64,000 nucleotides of DNA, taken from Eucommia ulmoides. Its lineage: Eukaryota; Streptophyta; Magnoliopsida; Garryales; Eucommiaceae. Below are positions 11,291 to 23,434 of this stretch, one piece after another. A program made the position numbers and the translations under genes. Each line of letters starts with the position of its first letter. The stretch's first letter is position 1. The stretch lies in NCBI GenBank assembly GCA_016647705.1, contig JAENRU010000483.1:620001-684000 (forward strand), in the 5' to 3' direction. The notes under the pieces were generated by a model, which ran no database searches, was not told the DNA's origin, and worked only from the letters and a program-made list of their open reading frames with translations.

Positions 11291-11856
11291 GCTCAAAGGA
11301 CTCAGCTCTTAGATTGAGCAATACGACTGGGTGCTCTAGTTGGAGGGGATTCTTACTCTTCCTCAGCTTAGTTCCCCTGAGATGGCAGTGATGATGTCTC
11401 CGAAGAGACAGGGCAGCCATGGTTACAAGGTCAGGGACAGGCCCGAGGTGTATGGCCATGGGAGTGAATGACTCGATCTCCGAATTCCTAAGGTCACTCC
11501 TCTCCCTCTACGCTATGAAGAATCGGTCCCTTCTATGTGGGGGCCAGTGGCAGGCAGAAAGAAGGACTTGGAAATAAATTTGGAATTTGCCAAGTCGGCA
11601 TTCTAAACTATCAATTCTTGATGACCCCAAAGGTCTGGCCTACAGTGACCCCTGAGAGAAAGACTGATGGACCAGTTTGACCCACTAGAATGTTCTCTTC
11701 TTCCATCGGGATATGGGCTAAGGCCCTAGCATCTGGCCTGAGGATCCTTGACATATCCTGGGTTGGGTTTCTATTCATCGTGACATTCCAATCTCTTGGT
11801 TGAATGATATGACCAGACCTTGTGTTCATCAAATCTTAACTGAGTGGGGAGTTGAT
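11291..11856 (-). pseudogene. Tat C gag N-terminus and leader (broken)
   Basis: This aligns with 3700-4200 and 57600-58050, the gag N-terminal part of the other two Tat copies (for example the shared plus-strand words gaatcggtccc/gaactggtcccc and ccagaccttgt). A minus-strand frame at 11611-11832 begins MMNTRSGH. Tekay inserted at 11856/11857; the remaining leader continues at 21250. Confidence 0.65.
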
Positions 11857-14186
11857 TGTCACAACCTATCCCGAACACCCATCATCCCGAGGCTAGTGTA
11901 ACTACAACATGACATCACCTGAAATCCTAAAATAAATCAATCTAATGACAATAAACGCCCACCGTATAATACAACCGTCTGTTATGGGGGACACACCCGT
12001 CCCAACTTTTGTTTTCTAACTAAAAGTATTTATCCAAGAACCTCTCATAGGTTCACCTTTGACAGCTTCTCTCAAACGCCTATACGACTCCATTACGTAG
12101 CTTTACTTAGTGCCAGTAGGGGACCGACTCCTAGCTGTTGTACCTGCGAGTGTACTGTCTTCTTAGTAAAACATTTTTAATTATATTACTACGTTCTAAA
12201 TATTTCCACAATTTAGTATGGATCAAGCACAAGTATATATGCAATGAAAATAAAGCGATATAGATAAGTTCCATCCAAATCTTTTTTTTTAGTATAGAAT
12301 CATACCAATCATCATAATAAATAATATCAAATCAACCAATATACGTAAAATACCCCATCTTAAGCACTAATCTCAAACACACACCTCCAATACACACACA
12401 CTGGCCAGCCCTAGTGATCGTTTTAACCTCACGATCGGGAGTTTACAACGTTACCGTACCATCCGTAGGATATGCCTTCCTACGAACGCCCATCACTCCG
12501 CCGAAACGGATCATCACTGCGCAGTATAAACGTCTAACATCACTCTGTCGAAGCAGATAAACATTACTCCGCCGTAGTGGATAACATCACTCCGCCGAAG
12601 CAGATAATCTCACTCTACCGAAACAGATAAATACTAAGGCATCGTTAAATCAACTACAACATCATCGAATCACAACTCAATAGATATCGTCAAATCACTA
12701 CGTCTATCTCTTTTCTTCTAAATCAATTTTAAAGTCCAAAAGCATATTTCCCACTTTTCTTTTTAAAGAAAACGTTTGACTCTTTCAAAACTGCTTTTCG
12801 ACCCTTTATTTTCCTTTTGAAAACTAGACATTTTTAGGAAAACAAATGTTTTCTATTTCTTTTTAAAAACACCGTCTGATTTTACCAAATTCAACAAAAA
12901 TTCATTTCCAGTTTCATTTTGGAAACCATCGAAATCTTCCAAAAACCCAGTTTACCAACTCACTCAAATCCTGCTTGCTCCATATCATTTATAAATTCAT
13001 ACAATTTAAGTAACCATATATTTTCTCATATATATACGTAGAAAATAGTTTGGTAAGAAGACAGTATACTCACCTCAATATCCGTTTTGCAAAACTGATA
13101 CTGACTGCACTCTATCTGAACGCCAGTGCCTGCGAACCTAATAGTGGCAGGGTCTAAATTAATATTTTATCTAAAATATCCTAATCATGCAATGCAAACC
13201 CTATATTTTGAATCGTTACTAATTTTATGTACCACATACGTAAAATTAATCAATCGCCACGAAATTATTATGATTTTAAGATTTATAACACTAACTAAAA
13301 TTTAATTTAACGAGAATTAATAATCGATTGAAGTTTCACCTGTTTCCAAAACGTTTGGCGACCACGACATGGGTTTTAGGTTCTCCTGGGGTAGTTTCTG
13401 CAATTCCCTCATTTTCTCTATTTTTTTTTTTATTTTTTTTTTGCGTTACTGTTTTCTGTTTTTCCTCCATCACGCTGCCGACGACAATGTCTCGCCGTCG
13501 ATCACGCCTCGCCGTCCCACCAACCGGACACATGCTTCGCCGGACAACCGACCCCATACACCACCACGTCTGCCCCCCCACCATCCACCCACACGACACA
13601 CACAGTAACACACACACACACACACACTACTTTCTCTCTCTAAGTTTACCGCCGGCGAACCTCCGGCGACCTCTAAAAATGCACTTTGAAACACATACAC
13701 ACTTCCATAGCAGTGGAACACACACACACTTTCATAGCAGTGGAACACACACACACCCACATATTTAATTTTCAGAAAACACACGGACACGGCCAGTCAC
13801 CGTCGATGACTCACATACCGCAGCAACGGCAACGCTGAACAGAGCACAAACCGACACACCCACATGCCTAAACACGGCAGAGATGATCACGCCCTCTCAC
13901 ACCCATCACCTTCTAGAGGAACACGGCAATGGCGATGACCACACCGCCCCCACACGCCGACCGTCTGAACACTACCCCCAATCCCCTCTCTCTCCTCTAT
14001 TTTTTTTCCTAGATTTTTTTTTTTTTTGAGATCCTTTTATCATCATATGCATGAACATATATATATATATATGCATGAATTAGTGGTTGGAGGCTTGATC
14101 TCCCGTTGCGACGTCGCCACCAATTCTTTTCCTTTGTCCCCCGGCAGATCTCAGATCACCCCCCCAAGGCATATGGGGTGTCTATG

Positions 14187-14243
<57 letters not shown>

Positions 14244-14517
14244 TTATTGTTAATTACTCTTTTCTCCCCTTAATTTCTTAAAACCTTCTTTTTAGTCCAA
14301 ATTTTTCACATTTAAGATTTTCTGAATTATAATTTCACCCCGAAAAGTTTCAATTCAAAAGTTACATGCCAATCTTAGATAGAATGTTTTCTAACTTTGA
14401 AATTTGACCCCTCAACTTTTTAATTTGAATCTTAATTTACCCGATTTCACCCCGAATTTTTCCAATTACTCTGAAATGCAACTAAGATGACGTACATGCT
14501 ACGATTGAGGTCTTACA
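11857..14517 (-). repeat. 3' LTR of the Tekay-like element
   Basis: Plus-strand ends are TGTCACAACC and GAGGTCTTACA. It carries a hairpin array (12497-12627), a GC-richer block with (CA)n (13480-13760), an (AT)n at 14046-14062 and a longer one at 14186-14238. It differs from the partner LTR mainly by transitions and microsatellite length. Several long open frames across 13328-13790 come from the CA/GT-rich block and are not genes. Confidence 0.92.
12497..12627 (-). repeat. hairpin array in the 3' LTR of Tekay
   Basis: Units of about 23-24 bp each hold a 14-base inverted repeat with a 4-base loop: 12497-12510, 12544-12557, 12568-12581, 12591-12604 and 12614-12627. On the element strand the loop reads TTCG or TACG closed by C and G in the intact units. 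In this LTR every stem has at least one mismatch; the matching units in the other LTR are perfect in three cases. Confidence 0.75.
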
Positions 14518-14518
14518 A

Positions 14519-14535
14519 CTCTTTCCTCCTAAAAG
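14519..14535 (-). other. polypurine tract of Tekay
   Basis: On the minus strand CTTTTAGGAGGAAAGAGT lies immediately before the LTR start TGTAAGACC. It is the expected plus-strand primer and overlaps the end of the pol frame. Confidence 0.8.
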
Positions 14536-14790
14536 AAATTTTGTCCCGAAATTTATTACCTAATCGAACAAACGTGGATATTTGTTCCTCATCTAGTCCT
14601 CTCGCTCCCACGTTGCCTCTTCCACTGCATAACTGGGCTATAGCACTTTGACTAAATGGATCATTTCCATTCGCCACACTTGGTCCTTACGGCTTAGGGT
14701 TTTGACTGACTCCTCAATGTATGACAAATCTGCGTCCAATTCGTCAGGCTACTAATACGTCAAAGTCGCATCACAAAGTTATACTTGTCT
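14525..14790 (-). pseudogene. Tekay pol end: integrase tail and chromodomain
   Basis: The minus strand reads DLSYIEESVKTLSRKDQVWR, then LVKVL, VEEATWERED, a stop, MRNKYPRLF and RDKISFRRKEL ending at the purine tract. VEEATWERE followed by YP.LF is the chromodomain end typical of Tekay-type chromoviruses; this domain steers integration to marked chromatin. At least two stops interrupt it (one before PSY, one after WERED). Lineage call is firm; function is lost. Confidence 0.85.
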
Positions 14791-17700
14791 TATGTGATTC
14801 TAGAACAACTATTTCCTATTTATGGTCTCATCATCACAGATTGCTCAAAATTATAATCAATAACTTTTTCGTCAAATCATAACCATCCAACCAACAAGGT
14901 ACACTTGGTTGGTTACACTTAACAAGGATCACCCACTGTCAAAGAATCTCATGTTCCTAACTGCTGCTATTCTGATAGCATCCCGATCAGTAACAACACT
15001 ATCTGCTGAAACTATTCCAGTATATTGAGTCTATTTTATTATGTCGTAACCGGCATTTATCTATTTCATCCGACATTTTCTAGTCATCCGTTGCAACAAT
15101 ATTTTCCACTCAGTACTTATCCTAACTATAATCGCCACCACTCTCATAAACACAGATAACTCAACTATCATTAACCCCGATACCTACCTCAATTCTCTAA
15201 TACCCATATCGATATCTTTCATAATACCTAAATACCCCCAACTCACACAACTACCACTCAAATATTTCAAACGAATAATCTATAAGAATTCCTTTCATGC
15301 CTCCACATTTTATCAAGTCCCTGACATGGTCATGAGCTTCAAGTTTGTTTCCACTTGCCTATCATGCTTCAAACATATATCCACGTATACATACGACTCA
15401 AAGGACATAGGTACGTCCCAGTTACAACGAAAACGATATATTCTAATAATTACTAGCTATTAATTGTAAAATATTATATCATGTGTACATATAATCTTAA
15501 GGGTATTTTAGATTCTCCCTGTCCCGTGATATCTTAATAACTTTCAATTTCCAGTAAAATTGTAGTCACATCGGGCTATTTTTAAATCCCACAAAAGTTT
15601 CGTTTTCCTATACCAGTTCAGTCTATCATATTGAAATCATGTATCCTTTTCATATAGCGCTTTATGCAATACCACCACGATTGACGACAAGATAGTTATT
15701 GGCATAAATAGATTTTATTAACATTACCCAATCATCCATCTTACTAGAAACTTCCACGACACATCCCCTCAACATATCTTCAAACACTTGAATCGTATTT
15801 CCTGATAAACCATTGACCCATAGCTGGAACAAAGTATCAACTTCCACTTGGGCAACCAAAGGAATTATGGAATTTTTATTTTTTTTTATTTTTTTTTATT
15901 TTTTTTTATTTTTATTTTTATTTTTTTTTATTTTTTTTTAACCCGCATGTGCAAATAACTATCAGCTTCTAATACTATAGTTTTCCCCCACGCATTGTTC
16001 ACATACTGACGACTTGTTTCACTTTGATAACAATTATTGTCCCGGTCACTATATGGCGACAACACCTATGATTTCAGAATTTCAAATTCCAAGATTTCGA
16101 ATAACCGATTAATAAAATTCCTAGAATTACTAATCCTTATCCCTTTTGATTTTAACAGAAAATCTTGTCCCAACTTAATTTTAATATTTGCATAAAATTG
16201 GTGCATCACGCAATCGAACAATCCTATCAATATGGGTATATATATATTGGACATGCGCATCAAGAAAACACTCCTCGAACACCTCTCCCTTTTTTTTTCT
16301 GGTATGGGTCAAGGCTACAATAGCCCCTCCTAGCGATTTCGTTACTTCTCGATCTTAACTTGACTAACAAATCACCGAATAACAATTGCTACGATTTCTA
16401 TCTCCATTCCAACCTACTAATCATATTCATGCCATTACAGTATAGTTAATATTACTGGGGTACTGCATATTTTATTCTATGCACCTCTTTTAAGGTCTCA
16501 TCTGTAAATTGACATTATCAACCCTACACATTTTAATTCAAATTCCCAAGTTTCATAATTCCTACAGACACGCTAATCAGCTCTACTGTTAATTCCCACT
16601 GCATTGTCAAACCTTCTTAGCTGGCTATCCGACCTTTACATGTCTACACCACGGTAAAAATTAATACCGAACAGTGTTACCATCTGACCAGCCGCCCACT
16701 AGACTTATAAGGCCTCAACTTAACCCATAAATTAATATGAACAACCCACTCACCAATTTTTGACCCGAAATATTTGCTATAATTAGCACTGTGACCACCT
16801 TCATTCCTTTCCACTCTAATCGTTTCCAATTAGACATCTCACCTCTACGCTTCTACCATACAATCGATAAATATCAACTTCATATTTACAAGTTCAATTT
16901 GAGTAGTCACCCGACCAATTGCCTAATAGACCTACAAAGATCTCAACTTGACACACACATTAGTATGAATAACCCAAATATGCGCAACTCCACTTCTTTT
17001 TTTTTTCCAATTTTCGACTTAAAGCACAAATCCTTTTATACAGGAGATGTCACTAAACGTTAGAACGAATACGATCTCTACTAGTTCCAAAAAGTTTCGA
17101 ATTTCAGTCCCATGTTCTCGGCCTTCTCCATATACCGTCAATCCACCACTTCGACTTCTTTTGAATTCACTTGAATGCCATGCCTTAGGAGCACTAGTCA
17201 TATTTACTGCACCAGCCACCGCCTTAGTAGCACATTCCGGAGATGTTTAACATGTTCTACTCTACTTTTGACCGGACCACCATTGTTACCACGTTACAGT
17301 CTCTAATTTTCGATTACAAATACCCTTCTCAAAAATCTGACACCCTATTTGTTGCAACCCATTTAACAATCTATCCATTCTAACTTTTACGTTACCAACA
17401 TCGGATCTTTATGGAAGCACACACCAAGTCTACATAAATCGTTTAGTTGATATTCTAATTTATTGTAATGCCATCTTTTTCTATTAAGACTTCCTAACCT
17501 GCAAACAAACTTACTCCAATTTTCCAATATCCAACAATTAATACTTTTTCTTCTTTTTTTTTTTTTTTTAATACACCCCCAAAATTATTCAAATTCAACT
17601 AAATGCAATCAATCGTTAATTCCCCCAATTTTTCCTATTCCATAGCAATCACCTTTAAAGTCCCAAGATTATAATTTCAAATCTCAGTTTCCCACATTCA

Positions 17701-18579
17701 TTAACACCAGTATACTTAACCAACTTACGAGCCGCACATTCACTTCCTTATCATTATGGAACTTATTTAATAGCAACCACAAATACTAATCACGCTTACA
17801 AGCACCCTGTCAATTCTCGATGCTACATAGGGAAAATCCCTAGCTATTACAGTATCCACTGCCGAAACTTGTTTGAACAGCATCTGCATACCGACTTGTG
17901 ATATCCTTTCTTTAACACTTTTCTAACTTCCTAAACCCCCCTATAAGACTAACTGAGGTACTAGATATGTTTTCCCAACAATGCATACATTTATTCATCC
18001 CAAATTTGACTTCACCCGCAACTCTATATTATTCATTCAAATGGATTATCTTTGCACGCACCTACTATCCTCCTAGATCCACAATCCTCGGCTACTTTTA
18101 TATATCCTTCCCTACTACCTTGCTACATGCCACAACTGTTACTCCGTCTATTAATCAATTTAAAAAAATGCTACCAAATTAAATTCTTGTCCGGTAACGT
18201 CATAGTTTCCTTTCAGATTGCCTAGAGAGCGATTTACTTCCTTTGAATATTATTTCTTATTTTTGACTTAAGTGTGCCATATCATCTAGTATATTGATAA
18301 CAACGTAATTTGTGGTTTGTCTAACTTAGCCTTCTTATCTTGTGGAAGACATCCCTCCCAGCAATATCACAACGTGGTTATATCGCTACTTGCCAAAAAG
18401 ACAATTCTCCATGCACCATGCCAAAGCACAAACTAATGAAATAAAAGACCTAACACTCACATGCCAAGTTCACCTATTGACACCCTATCTTATGTCCCCT
18501 ACTGACTAGATGACTGACACGTCCTCCTACCTCTTGATCTTCTACCGACACCTCTCTTGATAAGTCTGCAAAACCTATA
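14791..18579 (-). pseudogene. decayed Tekay interior (gag-pol remains)
   Basis: By position this should hold gag, protease, reverse transcriptase, RNase H and most of integrase, but no motif can be read with confidence on either strand. Only frames of under 100 codons remain. The 4.1-kb interior is shorter than a full gag-pol, so deletion as well as point decay has occurred. An unusual block of T8-9A units lies at 15876-15940 and poly-T runs at 16290, 17000 and 17555. Confidence 0.6.
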
Positions 18580-18580
18580 A

Positions 18581-18597
18581 CCTAGGCTCTGATACCA
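18581..18597 (-). other. primer binding site of Tekay
   Basis: The minus strand reads TGGTATCAGAGCCTAGG, four bases after the 5' LTR end. TGGTATCAGAGC is the standard initiator-methionine tRNA site used by many plant retrotransposons. It fixes the element's direction. Confidence 0.9.
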
Positions 18598-18601
18598 AAA
18601 T

Positions 18602-20152
18602 TGTCACAACCTGTCACGGACACCCGTCATCCCGAGGCTGGTGTGACTACAACATGACATCACCTGAAATCCCAAAATAAATCAATCTAATGACAATAAA
18701 CGCCCACCGTATAATACAACCATCTGTTATGGGGGACATACCCGTCCCAACATTTGTTTTCTAACTAAAAGTATTTATCCAAGAACCTCTCATAGGTTCA
18801 CCTTTGATAGCTTCTTTCAAACGCCTATACGACTTCATCACGTAGCTCTACTTAGTGCCAGTAGAGGACCGACTCCTAACTGTTGTACCTGCGAGTGAAC
18901 TGTCTTCTTAGTAAAACATTTTTAATTATATTAATACGTTCTAAATATTTTCACAATTTAGTATGGATCAAGCACAAGTATATATGCAATGAAAATAAAG
19001 CGATATAGATAAGTTCCATCCAAATCTTTTTTTTTAGTATAGAATCATACCAATCATCATAATAAATAATATCAAATCAACCAATATACGTAAAACACCC
19101 CATCTCAAACACCAATCTCAAACACACACCTCCAACACACACACACTGGTCAGCCCTAGTGATCGTTTTAACCTCATGATCGGGAGTTTGCAACGGTACC
19201 GTACCATCCGTAGGATATGCCTTCCCACGAAAACCCATCACTCCGCCGAAGCGGATCATCACTGCGCAGTATAAACGTCTAATATCACTCTGCCGAAGCA
19301 GATAAACATTACTCCACCGTAGTGGATAACATCACTCCGCCGAAACGGATAATCTCACTCTACCAAAACAGATAAATACTAGGGCATCGTTAAATCAACT
19401 ACAACATCATCGAATCACAACTCAATAGATATCGTCAAATCACCACGTCTATCTCTTTTCTTCTAAATCAATTTTAAAGTCCAAAAGCATATTTCCCACT
19501 TTTCTTTTTAGAGAAAATGTCTGACTCTTTCAAAACTACTTTTCGACCCTTTATTTTCCTTTTGAAAACTAGACATTTTTAGGAAAACAAATGTTTTCTA
19601 TTTCTTTTTAAAAACACCGTCTGATTTTACCAAATTCAACAAAAATTCATTTTCAGTTTCATTTTGGAAACCATCGAAATCTTCCAAAAACCCAGTTTAC
19701 CAACTCACCCAAATCTTGCTTGATCCATATCATTTATAAATTCATACAATTTAAGTAACCATATATTTTCTCATATATATACGTAGAAAATAGTTTGGTA
19801 AGAAGATAGTATACTCACCTCGATATCCGTTTTGCAAAACTGACATTGACTGCACTCTATCTGGACATCAGTGCCTGCAAACCTAATAGTGGCAGGGTCT
19901 AAATTAATATCTTATCTAAAATATCCTAATCATGCAATGCAGACCCTATATTCCGAATCGTTACTAATTTTATGTACCACGTACGTAAAATTAATCAATC
20001 GTCATGAAATTACTATGATTTTAAGATTTATAACACTAACTAAAATTTAATTTAACGAGAATTAATAATCGATTGAAGTTTCACCTGTTTCCAAAACGTT
20101 TGGCGACCACGACATGGGTCTTGGGTTTTCCTGGGGTGGTTTCTGCAATTTT

Positions 20153-20183
<31 letters not shown>

Positions 20184-20793
20184 GGCGTTACTGTTTTCTG
20201 TTTTTCCTCTATCACGCTGCCGACGACAAGGTCTCGCCGTCGATCACGCCTCGCCGTCTCACCAACCGGACACATGCTTCACCAGACAACCGACCCCATA
20301 CACCACCACGTCTACCACCCCATCCACCCACACGACACACACAGTAACACACATACACACGCTACTTTCTCTCTCTAAGTTTACCACCGGCGAACCTCCG
20401 GCGACCTCTAAAAATGCACTTCGAAGCACACACACACTTCCATAGCAGTGGAACACACACACACACTTTCATAGCAGTGGAACACACACACACCCACATA
20501 TTTAATTTTCAGAAAACACACGCACACGGCTAGTCACCATCGACGACTCACATACCGCAGCAACGGCAACGCTGAACAGAGCACAAACCGACACACCCAC
20601 ATGCCTGAACACGGCAGAGATGATCAAGCCCTCTCACACCCATCACCTTCCGGAGGAACACGGCAATGGCAATGACCACACCGCCCCCTCACGCCGGCCG
20701 TCCGAACACTACCCCCGATCCCCTCTCTCTCCTCTGTTTTTTTCCTAGATTTTTTTTTTTTTTTTTTGAGATCCTTTCATCATGATATGCATG

Positions 20794-20829
<36 letters not shown>

Positions 20830-20939
20830 TGAATTAGTGGTTGGAGGCTTGATCTCCCGTTGCCACATCGCCACCTATTCTCTTCCTTTGTCCCCCGGCA
20901 GATCTCAAATCACCCCCCCAAGGCATATGTGGGTGTCTA

Positions 20940-20971
<32 letters not shown>

Positions 20972-21244
20972 TATTGTTAATTACTTTTTTCTCCCCTTAA
21001 TTTCTTAAAACCTTCTTTTTAGTCCAAATTTTTCACATTTAAGATTTTCTGAATTATAATTTCACCCTGAAAAGTTTCAATTCAAAAGTTACATGCCAAT
21101 CTTAGATAGAATGTTTTCTAACTTTGAAATTTGACCCCTCAACTTTTTAATTGGAATCTTAATTGACCCGATTTCACCCCAAATTTTCCCAATTACTCTG
21201 AAATACAACTAAGATGACGTACGTGCTACGATTGAGGTCTTACA
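18602..21244 (-). repeat. 5' LTR of the Tekay-like element
   Basis: This is the partner of 11857-14517 with the same ends (TGTCACAACC, GAGGTCTTACA). Its hairpin array is at 19242-19372, a T-run of about 28 at 20156-20183 and an (AT)n at 20798-20826. The (AT)n at 20941-20964 is about half the length of its partner in the other LTR. For a minus-strand element this LTR would drive transcription. Confidence 0.92.
19242..19372 (-). repeat. hairpin array in the 5' LTR of Tekay, C(UNCG)G loops
   Basis: Units lie at 19242-19255, 19289-19302, 19313-19326, 19336-19349 and 19359-19372. Three are perfect on the plus strand: TCCGC-CGAA-GCGGA, TCTGC-CGAA-GCAGA and TCCAC-CGTA-GTGGA. On the element strand they become stems closed by C-G over TTCG, TTCG and TACG, the UNCG class of very stable RNA tetraloops. 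Two stem positions covary between units. Confidence 0.8.
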
Positions 21245-21249
21245 TTGAT

Positions 21250-21292
21250 GACTTAAAAAAGGTTTTGTGTGCCATTCTCACAGATGCCAAAC
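21250..21292 (-). other. Tat C leader and primer site remainder
   Basis: This is the piece of Tat C cut off by the Tekay insertion. The minus strand reads GTTTGGCATCTGTGAGAA next to the LTR, a degenerate form of the Tat primer site TGGCGCCGTCTGTGGGA. Joined in thought to 11856, it aligns with 4180-4236 and 58030-58088. Confidence 0.75.
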
Positions 21293-22549
21293 TATTGGTG
21301 TTGAAAAATGGATTGGTCAACAATATGGTTTGATCAGTATCCACATGGAGAATTGCCGATATTTTCGAAACTATATTTGGAGAAGTTGAATTCCTTAGGC
21401 GTTTTGATCCTTGAATATGCAAATGACCAAGCCGGGCTGGCATTGTCCGGCTCGATCTTTAAGTCGGTACTTGCACAAAGGACTTGTCAGGGTTAGCCTG
21501 GCGTATCCCCTTTGGCATGAGAGTAAGAGCTCGGGAGAAAGAATTTAAGGATGCTTGAATATATTAAAATTGTTACCTTTTTCAACCTCTTGAAACGTTC
21601 ACCTACGCTTTCCTTTTATAGGAGAGAATTGGGTTAGCGTTCTGGGAATTAAGGCTTTAATGTGACGTCCCTTAGATTTTGGCACCCTTTTTTAGAAAAT
21701 TATCTAAGTATGGACGCCAAGTCATGTATATATGGAGGTAGGGAAGAGGGATGCTCCATAGTTTCTAGAATATTCTAGGATATTGTAGAGAACTCTAGAG
21801 TACCCTAGATAACTCTCTTATCTTCTCCACCCTTCTAGAGGAATCCAATCTAGAACCTTCATTTGTAAATATCTCATAGAATCCTCTAGATGATAGATTG
21901 TAGTCGTTAAATCGAAATGATCTTAGCTGCCCATTGTAAGGTCTTTGACCTATATAAAGGGGAGGGAGATCATTTTCTCCTCACCAAGTAGAGAATTGCA
22001 ATACAAGCTTTCTCATTCTCCCAAACTCTCTATCTTTAAAGCTCTCTAACTTTCTTTCTTCCTTTTGTTTGGTTGATTGTCTTGATAAGGCTTACTTAGT
22101 CATTCCAAGGGGTTGAAATCGAGACTAAGTGCTGCACAGTTACTTTCAGGAAAGTAAGTCTATAAGAGCCTTAAACTCGGTTATCCACCTTAATACAACG
22201 CATGGAGAGGGAAAAGAGCGTGTGAAGGAATTAGAGCTATGGGCCTGGGCCTTTGAATGCTGATGGAGAAGTCCATGGGTCGTATTATTAGGATAACAAA
22301 TGAGCTGACCCAAACATCAGTAGGGACGCTAAGGTGAACATACTGACTTAAACCTCACTGATTGGAACCTCAATACTTATAGACAGTTCCCAGCCGGCGG
22401 TCTAAGTCCTGCGAGATTACCAACTTGATGAGATACAGTGCTAATGAGTCACCATGTTGATTAGGCCGTCTGATGACATGTCTTCTACTGGTTTATATGG
22501 CAAGCCAAGGTGGCACCAATTGGAGATCGGTTGATTTTCACCCACATTA
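21293..22549 (-). repeat. 5' LTR of Tat C, split by an insertion
   Basis: Without 21661-22169 it is about 748 bp and aligns with 7012-7755. Plus-strand edges are TATTGGTGTTGAAAA and GATTTTCACCCACATTA, followed by the duplication GTATT at 22550-22554. Confidence 0.88.
21661..22169 (+). repeat. 509-bp insertion, probable solo LTR
   Basis: The segment is absent from the partner LTR. It starts TGTGACGTCCC, like many chromovirus LTRs, and holds a strong promoter-like CCTATATAAAGGGG at about 21949-21962 followed by a CT-rich leader. The flanks are ctttaa and ccttaa, a near-duplication. The right edge does not end in CA (it reads ctataagagc), so either the end has mutated or the class is different. 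Orientation is judged from the TATA box only. Confidence 0.55.
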
Positions 22550-22618
22550 GTATTTATAATTTGTATTCAATGTTTCCAATCAGATAGATTATCTTTTAAT
22601 GGATCCGAATATGTGCGT

Positions 22619-23434
22619 GGGGTAGGCTGTGCAAAAACAACCGAAGTCCCAACCCACCCGCGAAAACCAACCAGCCTAGCCTGTAAAACTAGGGTATGCT
22701 ACTGTTAAGAAACGGTCGGATAGGTTCACCTGCTACAATGTCTCAAATTCGGATCGGATGGCGGGTTCTCTTCCCCACCTGTTTGTGCACCCAAATCGAC
22801 CGTATCATACAATTAAATAGGATATTTTTTAGGGTTTCAGGGTTGATCGTTCATTACTTCATTTCTCTTGAGTCTCGAGCCTTCATCGATAATCGGCACA
22901 TAGCGACTCTTGATAATTGATAGCATCTCTCCATGTCTCATCATCTGATCTCCTCTAGTATTGCATCTCTCTATCTCTCAATAGTCTAGCTCCATCTCTC
23001 ATAGTCTCTTTTTCCTTCATCTCTCGAAAGTCTTCATCGATTTCTTCGTTGCCCTCCGCTATGCGAAAAATGGCTACGATGGCGAGAGATGGAAACGTTG
23101 ACAAACATCATCTACTTTTTCTCACGACTGTGAAGTTGAGAGACGGCAACGACAACTCACAAATGATGTTTAGTTTAGGGTTTTGATTTGGTGTTTAGGG
23201 TTTTGATTTTTGTTTTGATTTTTGATATTAAATCTTGGTATTGATATAAACACATGAACAACACCCGAACCATAACCAATCAGAGCAGCTCCGACCAATA
23301 TCTAAAGTAACTCGTGAACATCGGTTTCCCCTTAAGTTCGGACGGCAACGGGTTTGGGAATTTCAAACTCGATATAAATCGGTCGGGTCTCGGATCTACG
23401 CAAAAAACACATAACCCGACTCATGCACACCCCT
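22619..23434. mobile_element. non-autonomous hAT-like element
   Basis: The left edge reads GGGGTAGGCTGTGCA and the right edge, in reverse complement, AGGGGTGTGCATGAGTCGGG. The GGGGTGTGCA core is common at hAT-type ends in plants. The body holds CT-rich repeats of catctctc but no transposase frame. Flanking 8-mers are only partly alike (tgtgcgtg and tgtgtggg), so the duplication is weak. Confidence 0.4.

Larger units (their letters stand above)
11857..21244 (-). mobile_element. Tekay-like chromovirus (Ty3/gypsy) with long LTRs
   Basis: Two near-identical LTRs of 2661 and 2643 bp flank a 4.1-kb interior. A perfect 5-bp duplication TTGAT lies at 11852-11856 and 21245-21249. The primer site at 18581-18597 reads TGGTATCAGAGCCTAGG on the minus strand, complementary in style to initiator tRNA-Met, and a purine tract lies at 14519-14535, so the element is on the minus strand. 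The pol end carries chromodomain-type sequence. The interior is shorter than a full gag-pol and broken by stops, so the copy is not autonomous. Confidence 0.92.
7012..22549 (-). mobile_element. Tat-lineage Ty3/gypsy retrotransposon with nested insertions (Tat C)
   Basis: The element has two LTRs of about 745 bp (once an insertion in the right one is removed) and a perfect 5-bp target duplication GTATT (7007-7011 and 22550-22554). The primer site beside the right LTR and the purine tract beside the left LTR both put it on the minus strand. Its inside holds a gag leader, a short integrase end and an antisense extra gene. Everything from mid gag to the integrase core is deleted. A Tekay-like element (11857-21244) and a solo-LTR-like insertion (21661-22169) are nested in it. 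Confidence 0.9.

Noticed and set aside
13328..13790. Open frames of about 100-146 codons, with relatives at 20073-20462
   Set aside because: They lie in matching positions of two LTRs and consist of CA/GT repeat translations; they differ in frame between copies.
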